From NCBI RefSeq assembly GCF_030503635.1, contig NZ_CP129965.1, forward strand, positions 2,054,089-2,118,088: a stretch of 64,000 bases of DNA, written 5' to 3'. The position numbers were made by a program, and so were the translations under genes. This stretch comes from Corynebacterium sp. P3-F1. Its GTDB lineage: Bacteria > Actinomycetota > Actinomycetes > Mycobacteriales > Mycobacteriaceae. Below, in pieces: positions 1 to 9,133 of the stretch (position 1 is the stretch's first letter; the number at the start of each line of letters is the position of its first letter). Below the pieces are notes generated by a model, which saw only the letters and a list, made by a program, of their open reading frames with translations, was not told the DNA's origin and made no database searches.

Positions 1-841
1 GCGTCTCCTCCGCGATCTCCTTCGTGTCCGGAGCGCCGGCGCACAGGATCAGCTGGATGTCCGGGTCGAAGTCCTGCGCCGCTTTCACCAGGTGCGGCAC
101 GCCCTTTTGGCGCGTGATGCGGCCGACGAACGCCACGATCGGGCGCGACGGGTCGACACCGAGGCGCTCGATGACCTTGCCGTCCTTAGCGCCGTCGCCG
201 TCGTTTGCGCCGTTGCCATTGGCGCTATTTCCGCTGTTCGCGTCAGCTGCGGCGCCTGAATCCCGCTGCTCGCCGCTCGCGTCGACGGTGGGGTACCAGA
301 ACGAGGTGTCGATGCCGTTGAGGACGACGTGGACGCGGGATTCGTCGATACGCGGGTAGGCGCGCAAGATAGCGTCCTTCATGCCGGAGGAAACGCCAAT
401 GACTGCGTCCGCGTTCTCCATGGCGTTCCTCTCGGACCAAGAGGAGACGTCGTAGCCGCCGCCGAGCTGTTCGCGCTTCCACGGGCGGTCTGGCTCGAGA
501 GAGTGCGCGGTGACAACGTGCGGGATGCCGTGCAGCAGACCCGCCAAGTGGCCACCGAGCCCCGCGTACCAGGTATGGGAGTGCACGATGTCGACGTTGT
601 CGGCGGCGTCCGCCATGCGCAGGCCCGTCGACATCGTCTTGATGGCGCCGTTGGCGCTCTCAAGCTCCGGGTCGACGCCGTGGACGTACACGTTCTCCTC
701 GTCGCGGGGTTGGCCCATGCAATGGACGTCGACGGCGACGCTCTCAAGCTCGCGCATGAAGCGCGTCAGCTCTGTGACATGGACTCCCGCGCCCCCGTAA
801 ATCTCGGGCGGGTACTCGCGGGTCATCATTCCGACTCTCAT
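1..841 (-). CDS. glgA: Glycogen synthase / GT4 glycosyltransferase (3' end outside window)
   Basis: Predicted cytoplasmic GT4 glycosyltransferase of the actinobacterial GlgA type, which extends alpha-1,4-glucan (glycogen/maltosyl precursor) from an ADP-glucose-type donor. The N-terminus begins MRVGMMTREYPPEIYGGAGVH, with the GGAG donor-loop motif, followed by HSHTWYAGLGGHLAG and further on VVLNGIDTSFWYP and PIVAFVGRITRQKG, the start of the second GT-B Rossmann half. Only about 280 residues lie in the window; the gene runs off the left edge. A Ser/Ala/Asn/Gly-rich insert (about residues 195-220) follows the NGIDT motif. It is divergent from glgC, the expected partner that supplies ADP-glucose. 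Start chosen because a -10 hexamer lies 7 nt upstream. Confidence 0.9.
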   Translation of the reverse strand, partial: MRVGMMTREYPPEIYGGAGVHVTELTRFMRELESVAVDVHCMGQPRDEENVYVHGVDPELESANGAIKTMSTGLRMADAADNVDIVHSHTWYAGLGGHLAGLLHGIPHVVTAHSLEPDRPWKREQLGGGYDVSSWSERNAMENADAVIGVSSGMKDAILRAYPRIDESRVHVVLNGIDTSFWYPTVDASGEQRDSGAAADANSGNSANGNGANDGDGAKDGKVIERLGVDPSRPIVAFVGRITRQKGVPHLVKAAQDFDPDIQLILCAGAPDTKEIAEET

Positions 842-848
842 GCCACCG

Positions 849-854
849 AGAGTA
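849..854 (-). promoter_or_regulatory. -10 element of glgA, leaderless
   Basis: TACTCT followed by 7 nt and then the glgA ATG. This spacing puts the transcription start at or next to the start codon, so the mRNA would have no leader. Confidence 0.5.
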
Positions 855-880
855 GTAGCGATCGGGCACACGCGCAGGCA

Positions 881-903
881 CCCTCTGCGGTACCCACAGA
901 GGG
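881..903. promoter_or_regulatory. Inverted repeat between glgA and glgC
   Basis: CCCTCTG and CAGAGGG are separated by 9 nt in the 151-bp divergent promoter region. It could be an operator for joint control of both glycogen genes. It does not fit the GlxR consensus TGTGA-N6-TCACA well, so no regulator is assigned. Confidence 0.35.
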
Positions 904-979
904 AGGTGGCGCGGAGCCTATTTATATGAAGTTTGCCAGAGCTTTGCTAAAGGGCAGTGCGGGGCCATCTGTTCTTACC

Positions 980-985
980 TAGGCT
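980..985 (+). promoter_or_regulatory. -10 element of glgC, leaderless
   Basis: TAGGCT, then 7 nt, then the GTG at 993. Supports GTG 993 as both transcription and translation start and argues against the upstream in-frame GTG at 957. Confidence 0.55.
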
Positions 986-992
986 TGGATGT

Positions 993-2216
993 GTGAACAA
1001 CCAGCCGAATGTCCTCGCCATTGTCCTCGCCGGCGGAGAAGGAAAGCGCCTCTTCCCGCTGACCCTCGACCGTGCCAAGCCCGCCGTGCCGTTCGGCGGA
1101 AACTACCGTCTCGTCGACTTCGTCCTCTCGAACCTGGTCAATGCAGGCTACAACCGCATTGCCGTGTTGACGCAGTACAAGTCCCACTCGCTCGACCGCC
1201 ACGTGGCTACCGCCTGGAATTTCTCGGGCCCGACGCACCAGTACATCGCGTCTGTTCCGGCGCAGCAGCGCCTGGGTAAGCGCTGGTACCAGGGTTCCGC
1301 GGACGCCCTGCTGCAGTCGCTCAACCTCATTTACGACGAGCAGCCGGATTACGTCCTCGTGTTCGGCGCCGATCACGTCTACCGCATGGACCCGTCGCAG
1401 ATGGTCGAGGACCACATTGCCTCGGGCAAGGAATGCACCGTCGCGGGCATCCGCGTCCCGCGTAGCGAGGCCACCGCCTTCGGCTGCATCCAATCCGGCG
1501 AAGATGGCACTATCACCGAGTTCCTGGAAAAGCCCGCCGACCCGCCCGGTACCCCCGACGACCCCGAGATGACGTACGCCTCCATGGGCAACTACTGCTT
1601 CTCCACCGAGGCTCTGATCCGCGCCCTCCGCGAAGACAACGAGAACGACGAGTCCGACCACGACATGGGCGGCGACATCATCCCGTACTTCGTGGGCAAA
1701 GGCCAGGCCAACGTCTACGACTTCACCGCCAACGAAGTCCCCGGTTCCACCGAGCGCGACAAGGGCTACTGGCGCGACGTCGGCACCATCGACTCCTTCT
1801 ACGACGCGCACATGGACCTCATCTCGATCCACCCGGTGTTCAACCTCTACAACAAGGCGTGGCCGATCCACTCCACCGAGGACGAGAACCTGCCGCCCGC
1901 GAAATTCGTCTCCGGAGGCATCGCGCAGGAGTCCATCATCGCGCCGGGTTCGATCATCTCCGGTTCGACAGTGCGCAACTCGGTTCTGTCCACCGATGTG
2001 CGCGTGGAAGAAGGTGCGACGGTCGAGTCGTCGGTGCTTATGCCCGGTGTGCGCGTCGGCCGCGGAGCAGTCGTGCGGCACGCCATCCTGGATAAGAACG
2101 TCTACGTCTCCGACGGCGCGACGGTCGGCGTCGACGAGGACAACGACCGCGCCCGAGAGTTCGCCATCTCCGACTCCGGTGTCGTGGTGGTGGGCAAATC
2201 CGAGGTCGTCGAGTAG
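993..2216 (+). CDS. glgC: Glucose-1-phosphate adenylyltransferase (ADP-glucose pyrophosphorylase)
   Basis: Makes ADP-glucose from glucose-1-phosphate and ATP, the first committed step of glycogen synthesis. The 407-residue product starts [20 protein letters not shown], with the nucleotidyltransferase motif [11 protein letters not shown] at residues 14-24, then [19 protein letters not shown] (metal/sugar-phosphate region) and GYWRDVGTI. The C-terminal quarter ([28 protein letters not shown]) is a left-handed beta-helix of hexapeptide repeats typical of the family. GTG 993 is chosen over the in-frame GTG at 957 because the family N-terminus begins here and a -10 hexamer would otherwise lie inside the gene. 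Divergent from glgA. Confidence 0.96.
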   Translation: MNNQPNVLAIVLAGGEGKRLFPLTLDRAKPAVPFGGNYRLVDFVLSNLVNAGYNRIAVLTQYKSHSLDRHVATAWNFSGPTHQYIASVPAQQRLGKRWYQGSADALLQSLNLIYDEQPDYVLVFGADHVYRMDPSQMVEDHIASGKECTVAGIRVPRSEATAFGCIQSGEDGTITEFLEKPADPPGTPDDPEMTYASMGNYCFSTEALIRALREDNENDESDHDMGGDIIPYFVGKGQANVYDFTANEVPGSTERDKGYWRDVGTIDSFYDAHMDLISIHPVFNLYNKAWPIHSTEDENLPPAKFVSGGIAQESIIAPGSIISGSTVRNSVLSTDVRVEEGATVESSVLMPGVRVGRGAVVRHAILDKNVYVSDGATVGVDEDNDRAREFAISDSGVVVVGKSEVVE

Positions 2217-2276
2217 CGCGCCCGCGCGGTCCGGCTGGAGGGGGCTAATGCGCCCGCGCGGTCTAGCCCTGGTGGC

Positions 2277-2960
2277 CTAGCCTCGGCGGGTCACCAGTGT
2301 CACGCCGGAATCGAGGGGCAGCCGCGTGACGACGGCCCCCTCAAGCCCATCCACCAGTTCCTCCGCCTCGCGGGCGGCGAGGGTGCCGCGGTCTTTGCGG
2401 GTGGGGTCGGTGATGGTGGCGTCGAGAAGCGAGCCTGCGAGAACGAGTGTCCCGCCGGGGGAGAGCAGCGGCCACGCGGCTTCGACGACGGCGGGCAGGT
2501 CGACGGGGTCAACGGCGGCGTAGACGAGGTGGTACGCACCCGCAGCCAAACGGCCAAGCACGTCCAATGGACGCGACGGCAGGAAGCGCGCACGCGAGCT
2601 GCTGAACCCGGCATCGCGGAACGCGGCCTTCGCGCGTGCTTGGTGGTCCGCCTCCGGGTCGATGCAGGTGAGCGCGGCTTTCGCCGGCAGGCCGGCGAGA
2701 ATGTGCAATCCAACAACTCCGGCGGCAGGCGTCATCGCGACAGCGCCTGTAACACCGGCAGAGGTCGCGCCGGTACCCGCTACGCCAGCACTGCTCCCGG
2801 CGCTCCCGGCAGCGGCCAGGGTGCCCAGCAGGGAGCCCACCGCGACGCTCGGGGTGGGGAGGGAGTATTCGGAGGCATCGGAGCGGGCGTCGATAAGCGT
2901 GGTGTCCTGCTCTTTGGCCGTGATGTACTCGTTGAGGGAGGTAAATGCTGAATCGCTCAC
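2277..2960 (-). CDS. Predicted SAM-dependent O-methyltransferase
   Basis: 227-residue cytoplasmic protein of the small O-methyltransferase type (COG4122-like). Visible: an N-terminal helix region ([19 protein letters not shown]), an Ala/Gly-rich stretch (about 42-80), [10 protein letters not shown] followed by [12 protein letters not shown] (the acidic end of strand beta2 that would contact SAM ribose), [14 protein letters not shown] and [16 protein letters not shown]. The classical GxGxG loop is poorly conserved. It sits in the position of the methyltransferase next to sigE in other corynebacteria, divergent from sigE. GTG start at 2960, supported by TAGGAT 6 nt upstream. Substrate unknown. 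Confidence 0.75.
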   Translation of the reverse strand: MSDSAFTSLNEYITAKEQDTTLIDARSDASEYSLPTPSVAVGSLLGTLAAAGSAGSSAGVAGTGATSAGVTGAVAMTPAAGVVGLHILAGLPAKAALTCIDPEADHQARAKAAFRDAGFSSSRARFLPSRPLDVLGRLAAGAYHLVYAAVDPVDLPAVVEAAWPLLSPGGTLVLAGSLLDATITDPTRKDRGTLAAREAEELVDGLEGAVVTRLPLDSGVTLVTRRG

Positions 2961-2966
2961 ACGAAT

Positions 2967-2972
2967 ATCCTA
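2967..2972 (-). promoter_or_regulatory. -10 element of the methyltransferase gene, leaderless
   Basis: TAGGAT ends 6 nt before the GTG start at 2960 on the minus strand. Confidence 0.5.
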
Positions 2973-3025
2973 CGAAATGCACCCCGGCTGTGCGGGAACC
3001 AGCGCGGTACGCAACAATAGTGGAC

Positions 3026-3607
3026 ATGCAGGACGTGACGGGCACCGCAGCTTTCGATGCCGGACATGGCGCCATGCCCAGCTGGGGCGAACTCGTCGAA
3101 GAACACGCCGACAGCGTCTACCGCCTCGCATTCCGCCTATCCGGCGATCAACAGGATGCCGAGGACCTCACCCAAGAGACGTTCATGCGCGTGTTCCGCA
3201 ACCTGAAAACGTACAAGCCCGGCACCTTCGAGGGGTGGCTGCACCGCATCACAACGAACCTCTTCCTCGACATGGTGCGCCACCGCAGCAAGATCCGCAT
3301 GGAGGCACTGCCGGAGGACTACGAGCGCGTGCCCGGGACAGCGCCGACCCCTGAGCAGGTCTACACCGCCGCCAACCTCGACCCCGCGCTTCAAGCCGCG
3401 CTCGACGAGCTGAGTCCCGAGTTCCGCGTCTCCGTCGTGCTCTGCGACGTCGTCGGGATGAGCTACGACGAAATCGCCAAAACGCTCGGCGTCAAAATGG
3501 GCACCGTCCGCTCGCGCATTCACCGCGGCCGCAGCCAGCTCCGCGCGTCGCTCGAAGCCCAAGCTATCTCCAGCGAAGCCGCGCGCGAGCTCATCCGCGC
3601 GAGGTGA
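3026..3607 (+). CDS. sigE: ECF RNA polymerase sigma factor SigE
   Basis: Extracytoplasmic-function sigma factor, 193 residues from ATG 3026. Region 2 is clear ([29 protein letters not shown], then [22 protein letters not shown]) and region 4 has the HTH ([30 protein letters not shown]). In corynebacteria SigE controls the cell-surface stress response and is held by the anti-sigma factor CseE, which is the next gene here: the sigE stop and the cseE GTG overlap as GTGA, indicating translational coupling. An in-frame GTG six bases upstream (3020) and a longer frame to 2945 exist; no Shine-Dalgarno decides between them. Confidence 0.92.
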   Translation: MQDVTGTAAFDAGHGAMPSWGELVEEHADSVYRLAFRLSGDQQDAEDLTQETFMRVFRNLKTYKPGTFEGWLHRITTNLFLDMVRHRSKIRMEALPEDYERVPGTAPTPEQVYTAANLDPALQAALDELSPEFRVSVVLCDVVGMSYDEIAKTLGVKMGTVRSRIHRGRSQLRASLEAQAISSEAARELIRAR

Positions 3608-4011
3608 CAGCCGTGCCCACGTTCGATTCCATCGACCACCTCAACTACGAAGCGGTCGCCGCGCTTATCGACGACGAACTGTCCCCCACCGCCCTCCACC
3701 GCGCCCACCAACACCTCGCGCAGTGCCCCGACTGTCGCCGCGAAGTAGCGCAGCAGCAAGCAGCCGCTGAAGCAGTCCGGGAACACAACACCGACGGATG
3801 TCTGCGCGCGCCGCGGTCGCTCGTCGAGAGGCTGGCGCACCTTGATGACGCTTCCCGCGACACGCGCCCATCCCGCGACGCTCAGAACACCCAAGACACC
3901 CAGGATGCGCACGATTCCAGCGAGATCCGGGGGACCACATCAGCCGGCACCCCTAATTCTGGCCGGAAATGGCCCATAGCCTGGAGCCACTTGCGTGACC
4001 GGCTAAAGTGA
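3604..4011 (+). CDS. cseE: Zinc-type anti-sigma factor (CseE-like)
   Basis: 135-residue soluble anti-sigma factor expected to bind and inhibit SigE. It contains the ZAS motif His-x3-Cys-x2-Cys as HLAQCPDC (about residues 37-44) after a helix [17 protein letters not shown], the signature of zinc-associated anti-sigma factors. No transmembrane segment is seen. The C-terminal third is low-complexity (repeated Asp/Thr/Gln) and looks disordered. GTG start overlapping the sigE stop; a second GTG four codons in is possible. Confidence 0.85.
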   Translation: MTAVPTFDSIDHLNYEAVAALIDDELSPTALHRAHQHLAQCPDCRREVAQQQAAAEAVREHNTDGCLRAPRSLVERLAHLDDASRDTRPSRDAQNTQDTQDAHDSSEIRGTTSAGTPNSGRKWPIAWSHLRDRLK

Positions 4012-4015
4012 AGTC

Positions 4016-4705
4016 GTGTTTGACTCAATCGGCTGGGGCGAAATCTTTGTCGTCATACTTGCGGGACTTATCATTATCGGTCCCGAGCGCTTGCCCGGAG
4101 TCATCATGGACGTACGAGCCGCGTTATTTGCGGCGCGGCGCGCGATTAACGATGCGAAGGAAGAACTCTACGGTGAGGAGTTCGAAGAGTTCCGGAAGCC
4201 GATAAGCACCGTCACGGAGTACGCGGCGATGGGTCCGAAGCGCGCCATCGCCAAAGCGCTTTTCGACGAAGACGGCGATTACCTCGACCAGTTCGACCCC
4301 CGCCGCATGATGAATGAAGATCCTGTAACCGGCAGTGATGCTGCTGCTGCTGCCGCCGCAGCAGCCGCGGGCAGTGATCGGACGTCAGCCGAGGGCAAAG
4401 ATGGGGCATCAACCGGTGGCAGCACTACGGTGCCGTCGCAGACACAGCAGTCCGTAGCGTCGTCGCAGCCATCATCACCTACGTCGCATAGCAATGCCGG
4501 GGCACCTGACCACTCGTCGACCGCCGGTGGCTCATCGAAGGCCGAGCACACGGGGACTGTCGGAGTCAATGGCTCGAGTGAAGCGGCAGTGCCTCGTCCG
4601 CCCCGGCGTCGGCGACGTCAGCCGGGCATCAATCCGCCGCCTTCTGAGTTCAACCCATCTGCCCAGTCCAGCGGAGGCGGCTTCTCGTGGGCTGACGTGA
4701 CTTAG
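4016..4705 (+). CDS. tatB: Sec-independent protein translocase subunit TatB
   Basis: TatB recognises twin-arginine signal peptides with TatC at the membrane. The 229-residue product starts with GTG (VFDSIGWGEIFVVILAGLII), then IGPERLPGV, the hallmark Glu-Phe...Gly-Pro hinge of TatA/B, after a single N-terminal transmembrane helix, followed by an amphipathic helix to about residue 60. The rest is a long disordered tail with a run of ten alanines (about 103-112), Ser/Gly/Thr repeats and a basic patch RPPRRRRRQPG near the end. Only 4 bp separate it from cseE, so sigE-cseE-tatB is probably one transcript, as in other corynebacteria. Confidence 0.92.
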   Translation: MFDSIGWGEIFVVILAGLIIIGPERLPGVIMDVRAALFAARRAINDAKEELYGEEFEEFRKPISTVTEYAAMGPKRAIAKALFDEDGDYLDQFDPRRMMNEDPVTGSDAAAAAAAAAAGSDRTSAEGKDGASTGGSTTVPSQTQQSVASSQPSSPTSHSNAGAPDHSSTAGGSSKAEHTGTVGVNGSSEAAVPRPPRRRRRQPGINPPPSEFNPSAQSSGGGFSWADVT

Positions 4706-4766
4706 TCCTTCCGGCCGGCCAGCTTCGTCCTTCCAGCGGGGCGGGCGAGGTGCGCAGGCGCGGAGT

Positions 4767-5909
4767 TTAGTTCCGTGTCACACCGAGGTTCAGGCTCTTG
4801 CCGGCGAGTGAATCCCGGCGGATCTTAAGTTTCCCTGCAATGTCTGCGATTGCCTTCCCGGACGGCGAGTCGGGGGCTTGCAGAGCAATGGGGGTGCCTG
4901 CGTCGCCTTGGACGCGCAGTTGGGGGTCGAGGGGGACGGAGCCGAGGAGGGGGACCTCGGAACCGGTTATCGCGGTGAGGCGCTCGGCGACCAGCTCGCC
5001 GCCGCCGGTGCCGAAGATGTCCATGGTTGATCCGTCGGACATCACCATGGCGGACATGTTCTCGATCACACCGGCGACACGTTGCCCAGTCTGCTGCGAG
5101 ATGGAGCCTGCGCGCTCAGCGACTTCAGCGGCGGCGGCCTGCGGGGTGGTCACGATGAGCAGCTCCGCATCCGGGACCAGTTGCGCGACGGTGATGGCGA
5201 CGTCGCCGGTCCCGGGCGGAAGATCCATGAAGAGGACGTCAAGTTCGGACCAGTAGACATCGGCAAGAAATTGCTGGATCGCGCGGGTAAGCATTGGTCC
5301 GCGCCACACCACAGGCGCGTTGCCCTCGACGAACTGGCCGATGGAAATGTGGCGGACGCCGTGGGCGATTGGGGGCATGAGCATCTCGTCCACAACCGTC
5401 GGCCCCTGGTCCGCAGAGCCCATCAGGCCCGGGATGGAGTGGCCGTAAATATCGGCATCGAGAATTCCGACGGTGAGTCCCTGCGCCGCGAGCGCCGTAG
5501 CCAAATTCACGGTCATAGACGACTTGCCCACGCCGCCTTTACCCGACGCCACCGCATACACCCGAGTCGTCGACCCGGGCTGGGAGAACGGGATCACCGG
5601 TTCGGACTTGTCGCCTCTGAGGCGCTGGGCGAGGCTGCGGCGCTGCTCGTCGCTCATCGTGTGCATGGTCACGCTGACTTCGCCCACTCCGTCGAGCTCC
5701 TCGAGGACGGCGCGGACGTTTCCTTCGATGGTGTCGCGCATCGGGCATCCGGCAATGGTGAGGTAGATGCCGACGGCGACGTCGCGGCCGTCGATACGCA
5801 CGGATTCAACCATGTCCAAATCGGTGATCGGTTTGCCGATCTCCGGGTCGTCTACACGCGAGAGCGCGTTACGGACAGCTGCTTCTGAAATCGGGGTTGT
5901 GTCAGTCAT
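4767..5909 (-). CDS. mrp: Mrp/ApbC-family iron-sulfur cluster carrier ATPase
   Basis: 380-residue cytosolic P-loop ATPase of the Mrp/NBP35 family, which delivers Fe-S clusters to apoproteins. Residues 1-95 form a DUF59/MIP18-like domain (ALSRVDDPEIGKPITDLDMV). The ATPase part has the deviant Walker A VASGKGGVGKSS (about 122-133), ILDADIYGHSIPG and MDLPPGTGDVAIT. The CxxC pair that carries the cluster in many Mrp proteins is not apparent in the C-terminal part, so the cluster-binding mode may differ. Transcribed convergently with tatB. ATG 5909 has a TATACT box 9 nt upstream. Confidence 0.88.
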   Translation of the reverse strand: MTDTTPISEAAVRNALSRVDDPEIGKPITDLDMVESVRIDGRDVAVGIYLTIAGCPMRDTIEGNVRAVLEELDGVGEVSVTMHTMSDEQRRSLAQRLRGDKSEPVIPFSQPGSTTRVYAVASGKGGVGKSSMTVNLATALAAQGLTVGILDADIYGHSIPGLMGSADQGPTVVDEMLMPPIAHGVRHISIGQFVEGNAPVVWRGPMLTRAIQQFLADVYWSELDVLFMDLPPGTGDVAITVAQLVPDAELLIVTTPQAAAAEVAERAGSISQQTGQRVAGVIENMSAMVMSDGSTMDIFGTGGGELVAERLTAITGSEVPLLGSVPLDPQLRVQGDAGTPIALQAPDSPSGKAIADIAGKLKIRRDSLAGKSLNLGVTRN

Positions 5910-5918
5910 CGTCCGTAA

Positions 5919-5924
5919 AGTATA
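5919..5924 (-). promoter_or_regulatory. -10 element of mrp
   Basis: TATACT ends 9 nt before the mrp ATG at 5909, leaving at most a two-base leader. Confidence 0.45.
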
Positions 5925-5955
5925 TGGCTTGCGCTCTTGCGGTAGAAGACCGCAC

Positions 5956-5961
5956 TACACT
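5956..5961 (+). promoter_or_regulatory. -10 element of the 6001 gene
   Basis: TACACT lies 39 nt before ATG 6001. The short leader then contains a purine-rich Shine-Dalgarno (GAAGGAAGAG), so this mRNA would have a leader, unlike many of its neighbours. Confidence 0.4.
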
Positions 5962-6000
5962 CGTGTAAGCAACCGAAAGCGAATAGAAGGAAGAGCACAC

Positions 6001-6714
6001 ATGAGCCAGCCTAACCCTGCACCTTCCAGTGCCCCCGCACAACGTCGCAACGACGCAGGCCTTCAGCGGCCCTCCGGCTGGCCCGTTGGAAGCTTCCAGA
6101 ACTACGCCGACGCCCAAGCTGCCGTCGATGGGTTGTCCGACCACCAGTTCCCGGTGGAGAACATCACCATCGTTGGTGTTGATCTCGTGCAGGTTGAGCG
6201 TGTGACTGGCCGCCTCACGTGGGGCCGCGTTCTCGCCGGCGGCGCCCTGTCCGGACTGTGGTTCGGTCTTTTCGTCGGCTTGCTATTCGCCCTGTTCACC
6301 CCGGATGTCTGGCCGGCCCTGCTGTCCGCTCTGGTCATCGGCCTCATCTTCGGTCTCGTCTCCGCGGCTATTGGCTACGCATTTACCCAGGGACGCCGCG
6401 ACTTCTCGTCCGCCACCACCATTGTTGCCGGCCGCTACGACATTCTTTGCGAGCCCGCGAACGCCCCTCAAGCCCGCGACCTGATCGCCCAGATGGGCCC
6501 GCGCCCGTCCCAGAACCAGACGAGACAGCGGGGTCAGCAGAAGCCGCAGCCGCAGCCGCATCCGGAGCAGCCTCAGCCGACACAGCAGCAGGAACCGCAG
6601 CAGGCACAGCCGGTACAGCCGGTACAGCGACAGCCGCATCCGGAGCAGCGGACGCAGGAGCCGACCCTGCGGAATAACCAGCTCGACGTCCCGCGTGACG
6701 GCACCCAGGACTAA
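6001..6714 (+). CDS. General-stress-type membrane protein with Gln/Pro-rich tail
   Basis: 237 residues from ATG 6001, chosen for the GAAGGAAGAG ribosome site just upstream. After a short disordered start comes GWPVGSFQNYADAQAAVDGLSDHQFPVENITIVGVDLVQVE, which resembles the N-terminus of general stress protein 17M-like proteins. Two Gly-rich transmembrane hairpin segments follow (VLAGGALSGLWFGLFVGLLFALF and LLSALVIGLIFGLVSAAIGYAF), then a short ferredoxin-like end and about 70 residues of Gln/Pro/Glu repeats. Probably an envelope-associated stress protein; function unknown. Its stop overlaps the next start as TAATG. Confidence 0.75.
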   Translation: MSQPNPAPSSAPAQRRNDAGLQRPSGWPVGSFQNYADAQAAVDGLSDHQFPVENITIVGVDLVQVERVTGRLTWGRVLAGGALSGLWFGLFVGLLFALFTPDVWPALLSALVIGLIFGLVSAAIGYAFTQGRRDFSSATTIVAGRYDILCEPANAPQARDLIAQMGPRPSQNQTRQRGQQKPQPQPHPEQPQPTQQQEPQQAQPVQPVQRQPHPEQRTQEPTLRNNQLDVPRDGTQD

Positions 6715-7418
6715 TGCGCATCCCCCACGCAAAACGCGCAGTGGCCGGGTTCGTTGTCGCAACGGCAGCGCTCGGCGGTCTCACAGCGTGTGCACCAGCT
6801 GAGGAGCCGGTGAAGATCGCCGTGGACCCGTCGGATCCGGAGCAGATGGTGCTTGCCGAGATCTACCGCCAGGTGGTGGAGTTGGCGGGTAGGGAAGTGG
6901 GGATCGTCGGCAAGCAATTTGCTGATGACGGTGAGAAGCTGGATGTCCTCCAAACCCGCGAAGCGAATTTCGCGGTGATGTGCGTGGGTTCGTTGGTTGT
7001 CGCGGCGAACCCCGGGGAGACGGAGACGCTCGAGGCGAAGAAGAAAGAGGCCGACGAGGCGGATTCGAACAACGTGGACCTCGCGCTCGCTACCTACGAT
7101 GCGGCGGTAGGCACATTGCCGGGCAGCTTCACGACGATCGACCCTTCCCCCGCCCAAGGTTGCTCCCACGCCGAACACGCTGATCTGCCCCAGAACATCA
7201 TTCCTGTCTTTCGAGAGGGGCTTTTCGACCGTGGCGTCCGCAACGCCATGAGCAAAGCCACCCGCGCCCTGGCGACTAATGATTTGGAGGAGCTCGTCGA
7301 GAAGACTCAGGAAGACGGCGACCCCGGTGCTGCCGTCAATGAGTGGATGCAGGAGAAGACCGGCATGGGCTCCGAGTTGCAGCGAATCGTTGACGAGGGT
7401 CAGGCGCGCGAAGCGTAG
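6714..7418 (+). CDS. Lipoprotein resembling a substrate-binding protein
   Basis: 234-residue secreted lipoprotein: signal peptide MRIPHAKRAVAGFVVATAALGG with lipobox LTAC, lipid-modified Cys at about 26. The mature part (VKIAVDPSDPEQMVLAEIYRQVVELAGREVGIV) resembles the N-lobe of glycine-betaine-type (OpuAC) binding proteins, and the tail has a Glu/Lys/Asp-rich helix. At about 210 mature residues it is short for a complete binding protein, and no permease or ATPase gene lies next to it. Translationally coupled (TAATG) to the membrane protein before it. Confidence 0.7.
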   Translation: MRIPHAKRAVAGFVVATAALGGLTACAPAEEPVKIAVDPSDPEQMVLAEIYRQVVELAGREVGIVGKQFADDGEKLDVLQTREANFAVMCVGSLVVAANPGETETLEAKKKEADEADSNNVDLALATYDAAVGTLPGSFTTIDPSPAQGCSHAEHADLPQNIIPVFREGLFDRGVRNAMSKATRALATNDLEELVEKTQEDGDPGAAVNEWMQEKTGMGSELQRIVDEGQAREA

Positions 7419-7732
7419 GCAGCACCTCACACTGCTTCGTGAGACGCGTAGCCTGAGCTGTCGTTTCCGTGCATGCCGATGCGGCCGCGGGGTGTGTTTC
7501 GCCCCCGGCCGTGCGGTGCGTCTGTGGTTGTTGCTGCCCCCCGCCCCCAGCACCCGCTCTTGGCACCGGTCCCTCGCTGACCGGGCTCATTGACCTGACT
7601 TGCTTTCCGGTTTTTGGCGTGGGTTTTGGCCCCGTCCCCGTTTGTTGTGTGTGGGGGTGGGGTCGTTGGTGTCGGTGTCTGCCTCCCGCTGAGTCTTCCC
7701 CCTGTCAGCGTGTCAGTGCTGCCTTCCGCTGG
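7419..7732. other. Gene-free stretch
   Basis: 314 bp between two convergent genes. It is rich in G/T and C tracts. No reading frame with gene-like composition, RNA gene or strong terminator could be supported. Confidence 0.5.
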
Positions 7733-8818
7733 TTATTCCTGTTGTTTTCCGAACAGTAGGTGCATCGCTCCGTATTGGTGGGTGGTGTTCGCCACCGGTG
7801 TCCCCCTCGGTGAGACCCATACGGGTGTGCCGCCCCGGATCTGTATCCTGCCCCGGTGTTGATGTGCGGGGTCGTCGTCGTTGGTGCGGTTGTGATACCT
7901 GCACAAGATGGACAGGTTGTCCATGTTCGTCGGTCCGCCCCGTGCCCACGGTGTGACGTGGTGGACCTCGCAGTTATCCGCCGCGTGCCGGCACTCCGGC
8001 ACCGGGCAGGTCGTCAACGTCGCCCGGGCTAAATCCCGCTGCTTCTGGTTCGCGAACCTGTGACCGGTGTACAAGTTCACCGGTCCTGCCTGCGGGTGGA
8101 ACAACGCCACCTCAAGATCCTCCCCGCAGAACCGGGCCAAATATTCCGCACCGGTCATCGTGGTCCCATCCGACAACCCCACAACGGTCTCATCACCCTG
8201 CCCGGCAAGAATCTTCGTGTGCTCGTCCAACGGGACAACCACCAGCGGGCGGGGAACAGCATCGGCGACACCACCGTCGCCTTTCAGGATGCCGGTGAGT
8301 GCTTCATACATTTGCGGGCCCGCAGGACGCCGCGGATCAAGACCCTGGCGCAGGGCGTATTCCAAAGCGGCGATATCGCGCTCGTGACCGGTGGCGGTAA
8401 ACGACCGTGTGCCTTTTCTTGTTTTGCTGAACCGGACCGTGGACTCCGGTGCTGGCTTGTCCAGATCGGGATCAGGGATGATGTCTTTGGCCCGGCGCTT
8501 GAGTGTGTCGTAGTTGCCCCGCACCGACAACAGCGCACGGCGTAGCCGCCACTTCTCGGACGGGTCTGACACAGCTTTGAGTTGGTTTTCGATCAGTACC
8601 AACTGATCCAACGACTTGTCCGTCTCACGGGCAGCACGCACCGCCTGGGCTTGCTTCCGGGTGAACCGGGTCGGGCCGAAATAGACCCGGTGGAGTGTGT
8701 CCCAGTCGTTGATGGTTGCAGGTTTGACGCCGGCAGCACGAGCTGCCTGACGGTCGAAACCAACCAGGATGTCCAACGGGCTACCAAGAGAATTCAAAAA
8801 AGCGTCAAACGTGGTCAC
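7733..8818 (-). CDS. DUF222/13E12-type HNH endonuclease-domain protein
   Basis: 361 residues from GTG 8818 (VTTFDAFLNSLGSPLD). Actinobacterial family with an all-helical DUF222-like body and a C-terminal HNH nuclease: CPVPECRHAADNCEVHHVTPWARGG then NLSILCRYHNR, with the HH dyad and the CxxxxC...C..H zinc ligands present. Such genes are multicopy in many actinobacteria (REP13E12-like) and their role is unresolved; DNA cleavage is inferred only. The start is decided by TAGCGT 7 nt upstream. A longer in-frame extension to 8893 is unlikely. Confidence 0.8.
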   Translation of the reverse strand: MTTFDAFLNSLGSPLDILVGFDRQAARAAGVKPATINDWDTLHRVYFGPTRFTRKQAQAVRAARETDKSLDQLVLIENQLKAVSDPSEKWRLRRALLSVRGNYDTLKRRAKDIIPDPDLDKPAPESTVRFSKTRKGTRSFTATGHERDIAALEYALRQGLDPRRPAGPQMYEALTGILKGDGGVADAVPRPLVVVPLDEHTKILAGQGDETVVGLSDGTTMTGAEYLARFCGEDLEVALFHPQAGPVNLYTGHRFANQKQRDLARATLTTCPVPECRHAADNCEVHHVTPWARGGPTNMDNLSILCRYHNRTNDDDPAHQHRGRIQIRGGTPVWVSPRGTPVANTTHQYGAMHLLFGKQQE

Positions 8819-8825
8819 GCCCCAC

Positions 8826-8831
8826 ACGCTA
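8826..8831 (-). promoter_or_regulatory. -10 element of the HNH gene, leaderless
   Basis: TAGCGT ends 7 nt before GTG 8818 on the minus strand. Confidence 0.5.
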
Positions 8832-9086
8832 AAACGAACCCGCCAACCAGGAAAGGACACCACCCTGACACCTGTGGACAACTGCGTTGACACGTCAGCT
8901 TACTGTGGTAAGCGTCATGCAAGCCGAAGAAGAAACCACCCCTTGACAAGCACAAACAGAGAGGTTCCACCGAACAACGACGAAGGCACCACGAAACCGC
9001 AGAACGGCGTGGACAAAAACGCGGTTCCACCGGGCGGGAAGAAAAGATGGCGGGAGCGACGTCGCGGGCACCCCCTGTCAAGAAGA

Positions 9087-9122
9087 CACCACCTCACCGC
9101 AGAAAGGCGCGGTGAGGTGGTG
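9087..9122 (-). terminator. Terminator hairpin after odhA
   Basis: Perfect 14-bp stem CACCACCTCACCGC / GCGGTGAGGTGGTG with an 8-nt loop, beginning 12 bp past the odhA stop. On the minus strand it is followed by a T-containing run (TCTTCTT). Confidence 0.8.
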
Positions 9123-9133
9123 GGGGGAGGGGG

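Noticed and set aside
881..903. GlxR (cAMP receptor) site between glgA and glgC
   Set aside because: The inverted repeat is real but its arms do not fit TGTGA-N6-TCACA, so only an unassigned repeat is reported.
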